Source: Anaerolineales bacterium
GTDB lineage: Bacteria > Chloroflexota > Anaerolineae > Anaerolineales > Villigracilaceae
Reading direction: 5' to 3'
NCBI GenBank assembly: GCA_016789305.1
Contig: JAEURJ010000014.1
Span: 62,001-126,000 of the forward strand
Length of the DNA stretch: 64,000 nucleotides
Part shown: piece after piece, positions 27,611 to 36,378 of the stretch
Numbering within the stretch: position 1 is the stretch's first letter
Layout: each line of letters begins with the position of its first letter
Translations under genes and position numbers: made by a program
Notes under the pieces: model-generated
Databases searched by the model: none
The model's input: the letters and a program-made list of their open reading frames with translations, nothing else
Told to the model about the DNA's origin: nothing

Positions 27611-29398
27611 ATGCTAAATCTTGCCCAACTTCTGCGCGTACCGCACGTGGATAGTGGCTTGCGATTCGATATTTCGCCTGATACTGAGCGAATTGTTTTT
27701 TCATGGAATAAATCCGGAAAATGGGAATTATGGGAGATGAATCTTTCCGCTTCAGACTCACCGAAGCCTATTTCCCAAATTCAAGGGGCACAGTTCTCCC
27801 CCAAGCATTCTCCTGATGGCACAAAACTCGCTTTTGCCTTGGATGTGGACGGCAGTGAGTCCTATCACATCGTCATCCATGATCTAAAAACCAACATCAC
27901 GACAGACTTGACACCTCATGCTGCCTACGCGCATCAGCCAAATTTAAGCTGGTCACCCGATGGTGAGGTCCTGGCAGTGCTTTCTGATTCCAAAGGTCAG
28001 TTCGCTTTATATCTGCTTCCGATTAATGGCGAGCCGGCTATGCTGCTCAGAAATATTTTTCATCCCTGTTGGGATGCTGTCTGGTCGCCTGATGGGCAAT
28101 GGATCGCCGTTGAATCCGAATCAACGGCAAGTGATAGAAGTATTCATATTGTCCCGGTTGGGCGAACGCGCAAAGGTCCCAAGGTCACAACCATTCAATT
28201 AAGAATCGATAACAAGGCATTGAACGCACAACATCCAACCTGGTCACCTGATTCAAAATTCCTTGCATTTTCTGCCGAGCTGGATGAGTGGCACGATATT
28301 GGATTGTTCAACATCGAAACCAAGGAAATTTCCTGGGTCAATCGATCTGCAGGGGACGATACGATGCCCGCCTGGTCACGGGATGGGAATCGAATCGGGT
28401 GGGTACATTCTGAAGGCGCAGTCACCAGCTTTCAGTTTAAAGAAGGAAGCGCTGATATCCAACAGATCCAAGCCGGGCCGGGAGTCCATTACTTTCCACA
28501 ATTCACACCCGATGGCGTGATAATCGTTTACGAAGACGCAAAACGACCCAGTGATCTTTGGAAGATAAATCTTGAAAATCATTCTGTTCAACAACTGACA
28601 AATTCGTTGCCCGACGAATTGCGTGATGCAGATTTTATTCAACCCGAAGAAATTTGGTATGAAGGCAAAGATGGGACGCAGGTTCCTGCGCTGTTATATC
28701 GCGCGAAAGATAGTGAGTGTGCGGTGATCGATATTCACGGCGGACCCAATTGGCTATATCAATTTTTATGGAATCCGGATATCAGCTACATGGTCTCGCG
28801 CGGCTGGAGCGTCCTTGCGCCCAATTATCGCGGCTCCACTGGTTACGGAAAGAAGTGGCAAAACGCCAGTCGCTATGACATGGGCGGTGTGGACACAGAT
28901 GATTGTGCGGCAGGGGTGAAATATTTAATTGAGAACAAACATGCCGATAAAAATAAAATCGGTGTGACAGGCAGAAGCCACGGCGGCTTTCTTACGATGA
29001 GCTGCATGACAACATATCCTGATCTATGGGCTGTCGGCTCCGCGGTCGTTCCCTTTTTGAATTGGATCAAATCACATCATGATTCGCGCGAGGATTTGCA
29101 ACATTGGAATATCGAGAACATGGGCGACCCAGACGACAACAAGGAATTATGGATCGCGCGCTCTCCCTACTTCTTTTTGGATAAAATCAACGCACCTGTA
29201 CAAATGATCTGCGGCGGGAACGATCCGCGCTGCCCGGCATCTGATTCCATTGAAGCAAAAGATAAAATGGTGCAATTGGGCAAGGAAGTTGAACTATTGC
29301 TATATGAGGATGAGGGTCATTCCTTCTTGAACATCGAGAACGCCATCGACGCAGAAACAAAGCGCATGGAATTTCTGGCAAAGGTATTGGAAAAATAA
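27611..29398 (+). CDS. S9-family prolyl-oligopeptidase-type peptidase
   Basis: A 595-residue cytoplasmic serine peptidase. Residues 1-330 form a WD40/TolB-like beta-propeller (repeats such as LSWSPDGEVLAVLSD and PTWSPDSKFLAFSAE). The C-terminal alpha/beta-hydrolase domain has the nucleophile in GVTGRSHGGFLT (Ser near 456), an Asp in GGNDPRCPAS and His in DEGHSFLN. No signal peptide is seen. It starts 3 bases after the methyltransferase stop, so it belongs to the same transcript, which is unusual for methyltransferase clusters. It may release an amine-containing residue from a short peptide or amide. Confidence 0.92.
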   Translation: MLNLAQLLRVPHVDSGLRFDISPDTERIVFSWNKSGKWELWEMNLSASDSPKPISQIQGAQFSPKHSPDGTKLAFALDVDGSESYHIVIHDLKTNITTDLTPHAAYAHQPNLSWSPDGEVLAVLSDSKGQFALYLLPINGEPAMLLRNIFHPCWDAVWSPDGQWIAVESESTASDRSIHIVPVGRTRKGPKVTTIQLRIDNKALNAQHPTWSPDSKFLAFSAELDEWHDIGLFNIETKEISWVNRSAGDDTMPAWSRDGNRIGWVHSEGAVTSFQFKEGSADIQQIQAGPGVHYFPQFTPDGVIIVYEDAKRPSDLWKINLENHSVQQLTNSLPDELRDADFIQPEEIWYEGKDGTQVPALLYRAKDSECAVIDIHGGPNWLYQFLWNPDISYMVSRGWSVLAPNYRGSTGYGKKWQNASRYDMGGVDTDDCAAGVKYLIENKHADKNKIGVTGRSHGGFLTMSCMTTYPDLWAVGSAVVPFLNWIKSHHDSREDLQHWNIENMGDPDDNKELWIARSPYFFLDKINAPVQMICGGNDPRCPASDSIEAKDKMVQLGKEVELLLYEDEGHSFLNIENAIDAETKRMEFLAKVLEK

Positions 29399-29409
29399 AG
29401 GGAGATTTT

Positions 29410-30828
29410 GTGGAGAAATTAAAGTTTCTATCTAACGAGGAAATAAAGGCCATGCATGAAGCCACCCTTCATGTGATGGGTGAAATTGGGTTGATCTGGA
29501 CTCATAAACCCAGCCTCGATGTATTGATGGATGCTGGCTGCACTCTCAAGGAGAATCGCGTCTGCTTCCCCGCCAATCTCGTCATGGAAAGTGTCGCCAA
29601 GGCAAATAAACGCCCGGTCATCAAAGGCCGCAATGGAACTGTGAACAGTTTTGGCTCAGGGAATTTATATTTTCACAATCTTGGCGGCGCGCGAGATATT
29701 TTCGATGCAAAAACAAACACACGCAGGCCGGCCACCAACCAGGACGCGGTCGATGCGATTCGCGTGCTTGATGCATTGGATAACTGCCACACTGTCACGC
29801 CGTTTTTCACCCCGCCTAACGTTTCAAACGAAATGATGTCGTTACATATGTATCGTCACACCTTGCCTCACACCACAAAACCTGTACAGGGACCCGGCAT
29901 TCAATTTGCCCACGAAGTGAAATATGCCGTTGAAATGGCTAACGTAGTCGGCACATCGGCAAGTGAATTAACTTTATCTCTTTCTCCGGTCAGTCCGCTG
30001 ACCATGCACGATGCCTCTGCGGCGGCGATCATGGCAATGGCGGAAGCAGGCGTGATCCAATCAAACCTGCCTGCTCCCACGGGCGGTGCCACTTCCCCGA
30101 TGACCATGACAGGCAGTATCGTGCAACAAAGCGCCGAGACTCTTGCCCCGTTGGTGCTTGCGCAACTTATTAATCCCGGATGTGGAGTCATCTATTGTGG
30201 AAGGCTTGGGATGCTTGAACCGCGCACTGGATTAATTTGGGGCGGCGTGGAATTGGGTTTATCGTCCGCCGCCACGGTTCAACTCGGACATTATTACGGA
30301 TTCAGTGTCAATGTGTATGGGTTTTCAACGAACGCACACACCATTGATGCTCAAAATGCCTTCGAGCGCGGATTGAACGCATCCATCCCAGCCCTTGCAG
30401 GAGCCGACGAACTCTCCGGCATCGGTGAAATGGAAGCAGGTGTGATGGGTTCCCATGCCCAGATGGTTTTGGATAATGAACTTGCAGCAAGTGTTATGCG
30501 CTTGCGCACTGGACTATCAGCGGATACCGAACACCTTGCCATTGAGATCATTGGCAACGTCATGAACGGCACAAGGAATTACCTCGGCCAAAAGCACACA
30601 CTTAAACATATCCGTGCCGGTGAACTTGCCTTGACCAAACTCGCGGAGCGCAACTCCTGGGAAACCTGGGACGAAAAGCTGGAGCGCAAGCAAATGGCGG
30701 ATTACGCCATCGATGCAGCAGAGAAAATTCTGCATGAACATCAAGTGCCGCCGCTGGAAAATCAGCAGGAAAAGGAATTGGATCGAATTCTCGCGGCAGC
30801 TGAAAAAGAAACTATCAAGAAGAAGTAA
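29410..30828 (+). CDS. MttB-family amine:corrinoid methyltransferase, non-pyrrolysine (2)
   Basis: A 472-residue second MttB-superfamily protein, clearly diverged from the one at 26129. It has the family start LSNEEIKAMHEATLHVMGEIG and conserved blocks LSLSPVSPLTMHD, PAPTGGATSPMTMTGS and SGIGEMEAGVMGSHAQMV. No in-frame amber codon is present. The GTG start is preceded by GGAGAT. Two different MttB proteins with one carrier suggest two methylated substrates, or successive removal of methyl groups from one. Confidence 0.9.
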   Translation: MEKLKFLSNEEIKAMHEATLHVMGEIGLIWTHKPSLDVLMDAGCTLKENRVCFPANLVMESVAKANKRPVIKGRNGTVNSFGSGNLYFHNLGGARDIFDAKTNTRRPATNQDAVDAIRVLDALDNCHTVTPFFTPPNVSNEMMSLHMYRHTLPHTTKPVQGPGIQFAHEVKYAVEMANVVGTSASELTLSLSPVSPLTMHDASAAAIMAMAEAGVIQSNLPAPTGGATSPMTMTGSIVQQSAETLAPLVLAQLINPGCGVIYCGRLGMLEPRTGLIWGGVELGLSSAATVQLGHYYGFSVNVYGFSTNAHTIDAQNAFERGLNASIPALAGADELSGIGEMEAGVMGSHAQMVLDNELAASVMRLRTGLSADTEHLAIEIIGNVMNGTRNYLGQKHTLKHIRAGELALTKLAERNSWETWDEKLERKQMADYAIDAAEKILHEHQVPPLENQQEKELDRILAAAEKETIKKK

Positions 30829-30845
30829 TTTTGAAGGAGAATGAT

Positions 30846-32003
30846 ATGCTCAAACAAGCACATGCAATTTCAGAAGAACTGATCGAGTGGCGGCGTGATT
30901 TCCACATGCACCCGGAAACAGGTTTCGACGTCTTCCGCACTGCGGGAATTGTCGCGGATGAATTGGAAAAGATGGGATACAGAGTCAAGCGCGGGGTTGG
31001 AAAGACCGGCGTTGTCGCAGAGATCGGCGATGGAGGGAAAGTTGTCGCCATCCGTGCTGATATGGATGCGCTTCCCATCTTCGAACAAAATGAAACCGAC
31101 TATGTTTCGAAAAATGAAGGCAAGATGCACGCCTGCGGACACGACTCGCACACCGCGATGGCATTGGGTGCGGCAAGAATTCTCGCGCAGGAAAAATTAA
31201 ATGGGCGGGTACGTTTCCTGTTCCAGCCTTGCGAAGAAACAGCGGATGATGAAGGAAAAAGCGGCGCACAACGAATGTTTGCTGAAGGCGCTGTGGACGG
31301 TGTGGATTATGTGATCGCTCAACACGTGGACCCCACCAGCCCTGTTGGCACGATTGCCATGTCCGAAGGCCCGAGTGGCGGCGGAGTGGAAACCTGGTCT
31401 GCCACGATCATCGGCAAGGGTGGGCACGGCGCATATCCGCATACCACCGTCGATCCCTATGTGTTGCTAGCCCATGTTATCATCGCGATCAATAGCATTG
31501 TTTCCCGCAGGCTGGACCCATTCGAACCTTCCGCGATTAGCATTGGTGTGATCAACGGCGGCTTCGCTGAAAATGTAATTCCCGACCGAGTCACCATGAA
31601 GGGCACCATTCGCTTTACTTCGCTGGAAGTACAAAAACAAATCCGCGAAGAATTGAAGCGTGCCTTCGAAATCGTCAAAGCATTGGGGGGAGATTATGAA
31701 TTAAATATTGTATTTGGCGGCATGCCATTGATCAACGACAAGCATGTTTCAGAAGTCATTCGAAACGTGGGCAGGGATTTGCTTGGCGAGGGCAATGTTC
31801 ATGAGATGCACAAATCGCTGGGCGCCGAGGATTTTCCCGAATTCCTCAAGAACGCTCCGGGCGCCATGTATACACTCGGCACAAAGATCGAAGGCCGTGA
31901 AGTTTACGAGCTTCATCATCCCAAGTTTGATTTGGACGAACGCGCCCTGCCAGTGGGAACCGCTGTTTTAGCTGAAACCGCACTCAGATTCTTGAAATCG
32001 TAA
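30846..32003 (+). CDS. M20-family amidohydrolase (hippurate/IAA-amino-acid hydrolase type)
   Basis: A 385-residue M20D-type metal-dependent amidohydrolase, a family that splits N-acyl amino acids and related amides. Metal ligand motifs are CGHDSHTAMALGAA, FQPCEETADDEG and QHVDPTSPVG, with HHPKFDLDE near the end. A dimerisation domain (about 185-300) interrupts the catalytic domain. The ATG at 30846 is chosen because AAGGAG lies 6 bases upstream. It lies between the second MttB gene and the folate methyltransferase gene, so its substrate is probably an amide that contains the methylated amine. Confidence 0.92.
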   Translation: MLKQAHAISEELIEWRRDFHMHPETGFDVFRTAGIVADELEKMGYRVKRGVGKTGVVAEIGDGGKVVAIRADMDALPIFEQNETDYVSKNEGKMHACGHDSHTAMALGAARILAQEKLNGRVRFLFQPCEETADDEGKSGAQRMFAEGAVDGVDYVIAQHVDPTSPVGTIAMSEGPSGGGVETWSATIIGKGGHGAYPHTTVDPYVLLAHVIIAINSIVSRRLDPFEPSAISIGVINGGFAENVIPDRVTMKGTIRFTSLEVQKQIREELKRAFEIVKALGGDYELNIVFGGMPLINDKHVSEVIRNVGRDLLGEGNVHEMHKSLGAEDFPEFLKNAPGAMYTLGTKIEGREVYELHHPKFDLDERALPVGTAVLAETALRFLKS

Positions 32004-32023
32004 AAAATACCTTTGGAGGGCAG

Positions 32024-32896
32024 ATGGATACGATCTTGAAATCGGATAAAAAAGAAGTTGTCATCGGAATTGACAAACCGTTTGTGATGATCGGAGAAAA
32101 GATCAACCCCACGGGAATCAAGAAGCTTGGGCAGGCACTTGTTGAAAAGAACATGGACTACGTGAAGCAGCTTGCCATTCGCCAGGTTACGTGGGGTGCC
32201 GATGTACTGGACGTGAATGTCGGTCACCCCCAGATCGACGAAGCAGAGATCATCCCCATGGTGGTGGAAGCGGTCAGGTCTGTTGTGGATGTACCGCTGT
32301 GCATTGACTCGAACGAACCAAAGATTCTCGAAGCGGGATTGAGCGTCGCTCCGGGCAAACCATTGGTGAACTCTGTCAATGGAGAGGAAAAGCAACTGGC
32401 GAGTGTCCTGCCGATTGTTAAAGCGAGAGGCGCTGCAGTCATCGGGTTAACGATTGCCGATGAAGGCATTCCACCCACGCCGGAAGGACGGCTTGCCGCG
32501 GCTGGAAAAATCATCGAACGGGCAACAAAATTGGGAATTCCCATTGAAGATATCATCATTGATCCACTGGTCATGACGGTGGGTCATAACAGCATGGCAG
32601 CAACCATTACGATCAAGACCATTGAATTGATCAAGAAAGAATATGGCGTGAATATGAGCCTGGGAGCCAGTAATGTTTCCTTTGGCCTGCCAGACAGGCA
32701 CTCCGTCAACGCTTCATTTCTGACCCTTGCCATGTTGGCCGGAGCGACATGCTCCATCACCGATCCGATCAAACTGGGCGGAGCCATTCGCGCAACAGAC
32801 TTATTATTGGGCAAAGATGCCAATTCCATGCGGTATTTGAAATATTTCCGCGCAACTGAAAAGCTGCGGGAGGCCGAAGCCGCAGGGAAACAGTAA
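32024..32896 (+). CDS. Methyltetrahydrofolate:corrinoid methyltransferase
   Basis: A 290-residue TIM-barrel protein of the pterin-binding family (AcsE, MtgA, MtvA relatives). It should move the methyl group between the corrinoid carrier and tetrahydrofolate. Signatures: MIGEKINPTG, DVLDVNVGHPQID, LCIDSNEPKIL, NSVNGEEKQ and the folate-binding SLGASNVSFGLP. A GGAGGG Shine-Dalgarno sequence lies before the ATG. It closes the cluster, followed by a terminator. In this setting the likely direction is from methylated amine through the carrier to methyl-tetrahydrofolate. A corrinoid-reactivating protein (RamA-like) is not in the window. Confidence 0.94.
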   Translation: MDTILKSDKKEVVIGIDKPFVMIGEKINPTGIKKLGQALVEKNMDYVKQLAIRQVTWGADVLDVNVGHPQIDEAEIIPMVVEAVRSVVDVPLCIDSNEPKILEAGLSVAPGKPLVNSVNGEEKQLASVLPIVKARGAAVIGLTIADEGIPPTPEGRLAAAGKIIERATKLGIPIEDIIIDPLVMTVGHNSMAATITIKTIELIKKEYGVNMSLGASNVSFGLPDRHSVNASFLTLAMLAGATCSITDPIKLGGAIRATDLLLGKDANSMRYLKYFRATEKLREAEAAGKQ

Positions 32897-32914
32897 GCAA
32901 GATGAGAAGATACT

Positions 32915-32946
32915 AAGAGGCAGTAATAAACTGCCTCTTTTTGTTT
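32915..32946 (+). terminator. Rho-independent terminator of the methyltransferase cluster
   Basis: Arms of 9 bases (32915-32923 and 32931-32939) with a 7-base loop, followed by a T-rich run (32938-32946). It marks the 3' end of the cluster that begins at gntR. Confidence 0.9.
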
Positions 32947-32967
32947 TCTGAATAAAAAGGAAAAACG

Positions 32968-34047
32968 ATGAAGAAACATTTATTGGTATTCTTGGTCCTT
33001 ATATTTTCCGTTTCGGCCTGTGGTTCACAAGCTGAAACGCCGCCATTTTTTACGGCACCACCTCCGGCAAAAACAACGGAGAACACATTTACTGCACTCC
33101 CTTCCCACAGCAGCACGCCGACTCTTACGCTTGTTCCAACCGCCACGCCCATTCCAAATCCAATGAGTATCATTGCATTACGCAATGGAGTCTACCCCGG
33201 CAGCGACATTACCATTGTCAAGGAGTTGACCCGCGGTTCCAACTATCGCCGTTACTACTCCTATTATCTTTCAGAGGGGTTAAAGATTTACGCTCTTCTC
33301 ACCATTCCAGATGGCGAACCACCTGAAGGCGGATTTCCCGCCATCGTATTCAATCACGGCTATATTCCGCCCGATGTATATCGAACCACGGAAAGATACA
33401 TCGCTTATGTGGATGAAATTGCGAAGGCGGGTTACATCGTCTTTCGCATCGACTATCGGGGACATGATGCCTCCGAAGGAGAAGCCACCGGTGCGTATGG
33501 CAGTCCCGGTTATCAAATTGATGTATTGAATGCGGTGGCATCGATAAAAAAGCTCCCAGAGGTACATCCCGATAAGATCGGCATGTGGGGGCATTCCATG
33601 GGCGGGTATCTTACATTGCGATCCATGGTGATTTCAAAAGATGTAAAAGTTGGCGTGATCTGGGCCGGCGTGGTCGCTTCGTACCCGGAGATGTTGTACA
33701 ACTGGAGGCGTACTGGTTCATTCACCCCATCCCCAAGCTCGCGTGGAGTAGGCTGGCGCACTCAGTGGCTGGAACAATATGGAACGCCGGCAGACAATCC
33801 GGCTTTTTGGGATTCGGTCTCCGCAACATCTTATTTGACCGACCTCTCAGGGCCGCTTCAACTTCATCATGGAACGAACGATGAAGATGTTCCGTTGGAA
33901 TTTTCGATTCGTCTTGCAGAGCAAGCAAGAACAGCGGGCCAGATCGCCGATCTGTACACCTATGAGGGAGATAATCACAACATCGCAGCCAATTTTTCGA
34001 CAGCCATGTCAAGAACCATCGAATTCTTTGATGCATATCTAAAGTAA
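32968..34047 (+). CDS. Lipoprotein alpha/beta hydrolase
   Basis: A 359-residue exported hydrolase. The N-terminus has a lipoprotein signal (LLVFLVLIFSVSAC, Cys near 18) and a Pro/Thr-rich linker to about residue 65. The alpha/beta-hydrolase core has the oxyanion HG in FNHGYIPP, the nucleophile elbow GMWGHSMGGYLTL, an Asp in HGTNDEDVP and the His in GDNHNIAAN, so the triad is complete. It resembles dipeptidyl-peptidase/acyl-peptide hydrolase-like esterases. AAAAAGGAAAAA precedes the ATG. It follows the terminator of the methyltransferase cluster and is probably a separate unit. Confidence 0.9.
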   Translation: MKKHLLVFLVLIFSVSACGSQAETPPFFTAPPPAKTTENTFTALPSHSSTPTLTLVPTATPIPNPMSIIALRNGVYPGSDITIVKELTRGSNYRRYYSYYLSEGLKIYALLTIPDGEPPEGGFPAIVFNHGYIPPDVYRTTERYIAYVDEIAKAGYIVFRIDYRGHDASEGEATGAYGSPGYQIDVLNAVASIKKLPEVHPDKIGMWGHSMGGYLTLRSMVISKDVKVGVIWAGVVASYPEMLYNWRRTGSFTPSPSSRGVGWRTQWLEQYGTPADNPAFWDSVSATSYLTDLSGPLQLHHGTNDEDVPLEFSIRLAEQARTAGQIADLYTYEGDNHNIAANFSTAMSRTIEFFDAYLK

Positions 34048-34083
34048 CACGCATCCATCTTCCGTCAAACTCCTGAGAAGCGG

Positions 34084-34089
34084 TAGAAT
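34084..34089 (+). promoter_or_regulatory. -10 box for the kinase-like gene, probably leaderless
   Basis: TAGAAT ends 6 bases before the ATG at 34096, with no Shine-Dalgarno sequence between. Confidence 0.45.
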
Positions 34090-34095
34090 CAAATC

Positions 34096-36078
34096 ATGCC
34101 CTCTTCGCTTATCGGCCAAACGCTGCTGAATCAATACCACATCGACGAATTTATCGCCACCACTCCATACGGCGACTTGTACCGCGCAACCGATGTGCGC
34201 AGCAACAAACTCCTCGCCCTGACCCAACTACCCAAAGCCATTGCAGACAACGGCGAAACAGTTAAAGAATTGGAATCGCGAGCTGTCAAACTTCGCAGTA
34301 TGTCATTCCCGGGAATCGTGACATTCGATGGCGTCATTCAAACCCCACAACACGCTTTTCTTCTTGAAGATTGGATCGATGGACCAACCCTCATGGATGT
34401 TCTTGAGAAAAGTCCAGTCTCGGTTCACGAGGCATTGGTTTACACCAAAGCGATTTGCAATGCGCTTGAAGCCTTGCACAAGCAAAATTTCCTGCACCTC
34501 CATCTCCTCCCTGAATTCATCCACATCAACAAACAAGGCGAGATATTTTTAAGCGGCCTTGCCGGCTGTCGGAAGAACGGCGAAAAAAATTTCAAAAGTA
34601 TTCACAAGCATTCGCATCTTTATCTTGCACCCGAACAAATCACAGGTCAAACACTCACACCCGCCGCAGATATTTACTCCCTCACGATTCTTTTGTATCA
34701 ACTCACAACCGGCGCATGGATCAACGGCAAGGCAGCGCCAAAAACCAACGAGGCCATTCGAAAAGCACAACTCGAGCATACTCCACCTGCACCGATCACG
34801 ATCAACCCAAACATCCCAGATCATTTTTCACGCATGACTCTTTGGGCGCTGAGGAAAAAGCCGGGGGATCGACTCAAAACCACAACCGAACTTCTGACAT
34901 CACTGACCCTTGCGGCGCAAGTCGCCGAGGACCAGGTCCCGCTTCGCATCACGCCGAAGGCTGCTCCAACGACATGGGCAATTCTTAGCGACTGGCGTTT
35001 TCTCCCCACTCCCAAACCCAATTTGATTTCGCAGGATCTTCCACCATTACATGACCGTCTAGCGAGCCTGGATGAGCCTAAACCAAAGAAATCGTCACGC
35101 CTCGGCTTCGTCCCCATTTTCTTGTTGGTCTTGAGTGCGGGCTTTATCTCACTCTTCTGGTTCGTAAAACCCGCCCCGGTGACAATTCCAACTCCTGTTC
35201 AATTTACACCGTATGCTGCAGATTACACACCTCCACCTTCAGCGACCCCTCAGCCAAGGCCTACTGACGTTCACGGCGGTCGCATTGCCTTCACCTGTAC
35301 CCGTGGAGAGTATAACCAGCTTTGCATGATCAATCGCGATGGCACCGGTCTCGCCCAGCTGACGGATATGGAAGCCAGCAATTACTATCCTGTCTTCACC
35401 CCGGATGGCGGCTCGCTGTTATTTTCCTCGAACCGCAACGGCTCCTTTGACTTATATTTGCTGCAATTTGGCGAAAAACAGCTTATTCAATTGACACAGG
35501 ACGTTGGAAATGTCATTTCACCGGATTACTCTCCTGATGGCAGACAGATCGTCTTTGCCAATCGAGTCGGGGAAGACCCTACTTCCATTTGGATGGTAAA
35601 CGCGGATGGTTTGAATCCGCATTTGGTGTACACCGGCACCAATACAATTGTCGCCGTTTCCTGGTCCCCGGATGGAGAGAAAATCGCTTATGCCATGTCT
35701 GTCGGTGTGCCACAGGAATATGAAATTTTTACAATGGACACCAGCGGTAAAAATCACGCTCACATTTCTCAGGGATTGCTGGGCATCGGCGGCAGCATCG
35801 ACTGGTCACCGGACAGCAAAAGCCTGCTCATTTATGCTGGTCCGTACAACGATAAGAACATATTCAAATTGGATGTGAGCACATCGGCATTCACTCAACT
35901 AACCGATAGCGGAAACAACGCAGGTGCCGCTTATTCCCCGGACGGAAAATACATTGTCTTCAATTCGCTGCGAAACAATGAGCAGGCCGATCTCTACATC
36001 ATGCGCTCGGATGGCACAAATCAAATTCAACTCACGAATAATCCAGAGCCAGACTGGGGGCCGCAGTGGATTCAGTAA
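34096..36078 (+). CDS. Membrane pseudokinase with extracytoplasmic TolB-like propeller
   Basis: A 660-residue protein. Residues 1-275 have the Ser/Thr protein kinase fold (YHIDEFIATTPYGDLYRATD, LEDWIDGPTLMDVLE, YLAPEQITGQ) but key residues are missing: the VAIK lysine position reads LLALTQ, the HRDLKPxN loop reads HLHLLPEF and no DFG aspartate is present (FLSGLAG). It should therefore be catalytically dead. A membrane helix (about 337-357) and a Pro/Thr-rich linker lead to a beta-propeller (about 390-660) with repeats like PVFTPDGGSLLFSSNRNG and ISPDYSPDGRQIVFANR. It probably links an extracytoplasmic binding event to cytoplasmic partners. It is monocistronic. Confidence 0.85.
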   Translation: MPSSLIGQTLLNQYHIDEFIATTPYGDLYRATDVRSNKLLALTQLPKAIADNGETVKELESRAVKLRSMSFPGIVTFDGVIQTPQHAFLLEDWIDGPTLMDVLEKSPVSVHEALVYTKAICNALEALHKQNFLHLHLLPEFIHINKQGEIFLSGLAGCRKNGEKNFKSIHKHSHLYLAPEQITGQTLTPAADIYSLTILLYQLTTGAWINGKAAPKTNEAIRKAQLEHTPPAPITINPNIPDHFSRMTLWALRKKPGDRLKTTTELLTSLTLAAQVAEDQVPLRITPKAAPTTWAILSDWRFLPTPKPNLISQDLPPLHDRLASLDEPKPKKSSRLGFVPIFLLVLSAGFISLFWFVKPAPVTIPTPVQFTPYAADYTPPPSATPQPRPTDVHGGRIAFTCTRGEYNQLCMINRDGTGLAQLTDMEASNYYPVFTPDGGSLLFSSNRNGSFDLYLLQFGEKQLIQLTQDVGNVISPDYSPDGRQIVFANRVGEDPTSIWMVNADGLNPHLVYTGTNTIVAVSWSPDGEKIAYAMSVGVPQEYEIFTMDTSGKNHAHISQGLLGIGGSIDWSPDSKSLLIYAGPYNDKNIFKLDVSTSAFTQLTDSGNNAGAAYSPDGKYIVFNSLRNNEQADLYIMRSDGTNQIQLTNNPEPDWGPQWIQ

Positions 36079-36378
36079 AGTTTCATAGCCAAACAAATGT
36101 AAATTTGAAACGACCAATCATCAGCCATGCACGAAGCGGACATTTTGTCAAAACACGGATGATGATTATGTAATTCAATTCGTAAAATGTAATTTTTATA
36201 ACTTGCGCAGGGATATTTCATAACGAATCGTTAAGTTTTTAATAAAAACCTGTTCAGTAAAAAACCTTTACATGCAAAATAATTCATGTATGATTGCTTC
36301 ATCAATGGCGTTTTTCCCGGCTCGTCCACCGGGGGAGGCGCTGTTCATCTTTAATCCATAGAAAAGGAAGTTATATGA
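36079..36378. other. 300-base AT-rich gap before the SET gene
   Basis: No gene seen. Its last 110 bases hold a promoter and a leader hairpin: arms CCCGG/CCGGG at 36316-36320 and 36329-36333. The first 180 bases are AT-rich without recognised structure. Confidence 0.6.
36267..36294 (+). promoter_or_regulatory. Sigma-70-type promoter for the SET-domain gene
   Basis: TTTACA (36267-36272), a 16-base spacer and TATGAT (36289-36294). Transcription would begin near 36301, leaving a leader of about 78 bases that contains a short hairpin. Confidence 0.55.

Noticed and set aside
26129..30828. Pyrrolysine-encoding MttB genes
   Set aside because: Both frames run to their ends without an in-frame TAG, so they are the non-pyrrolysine type.
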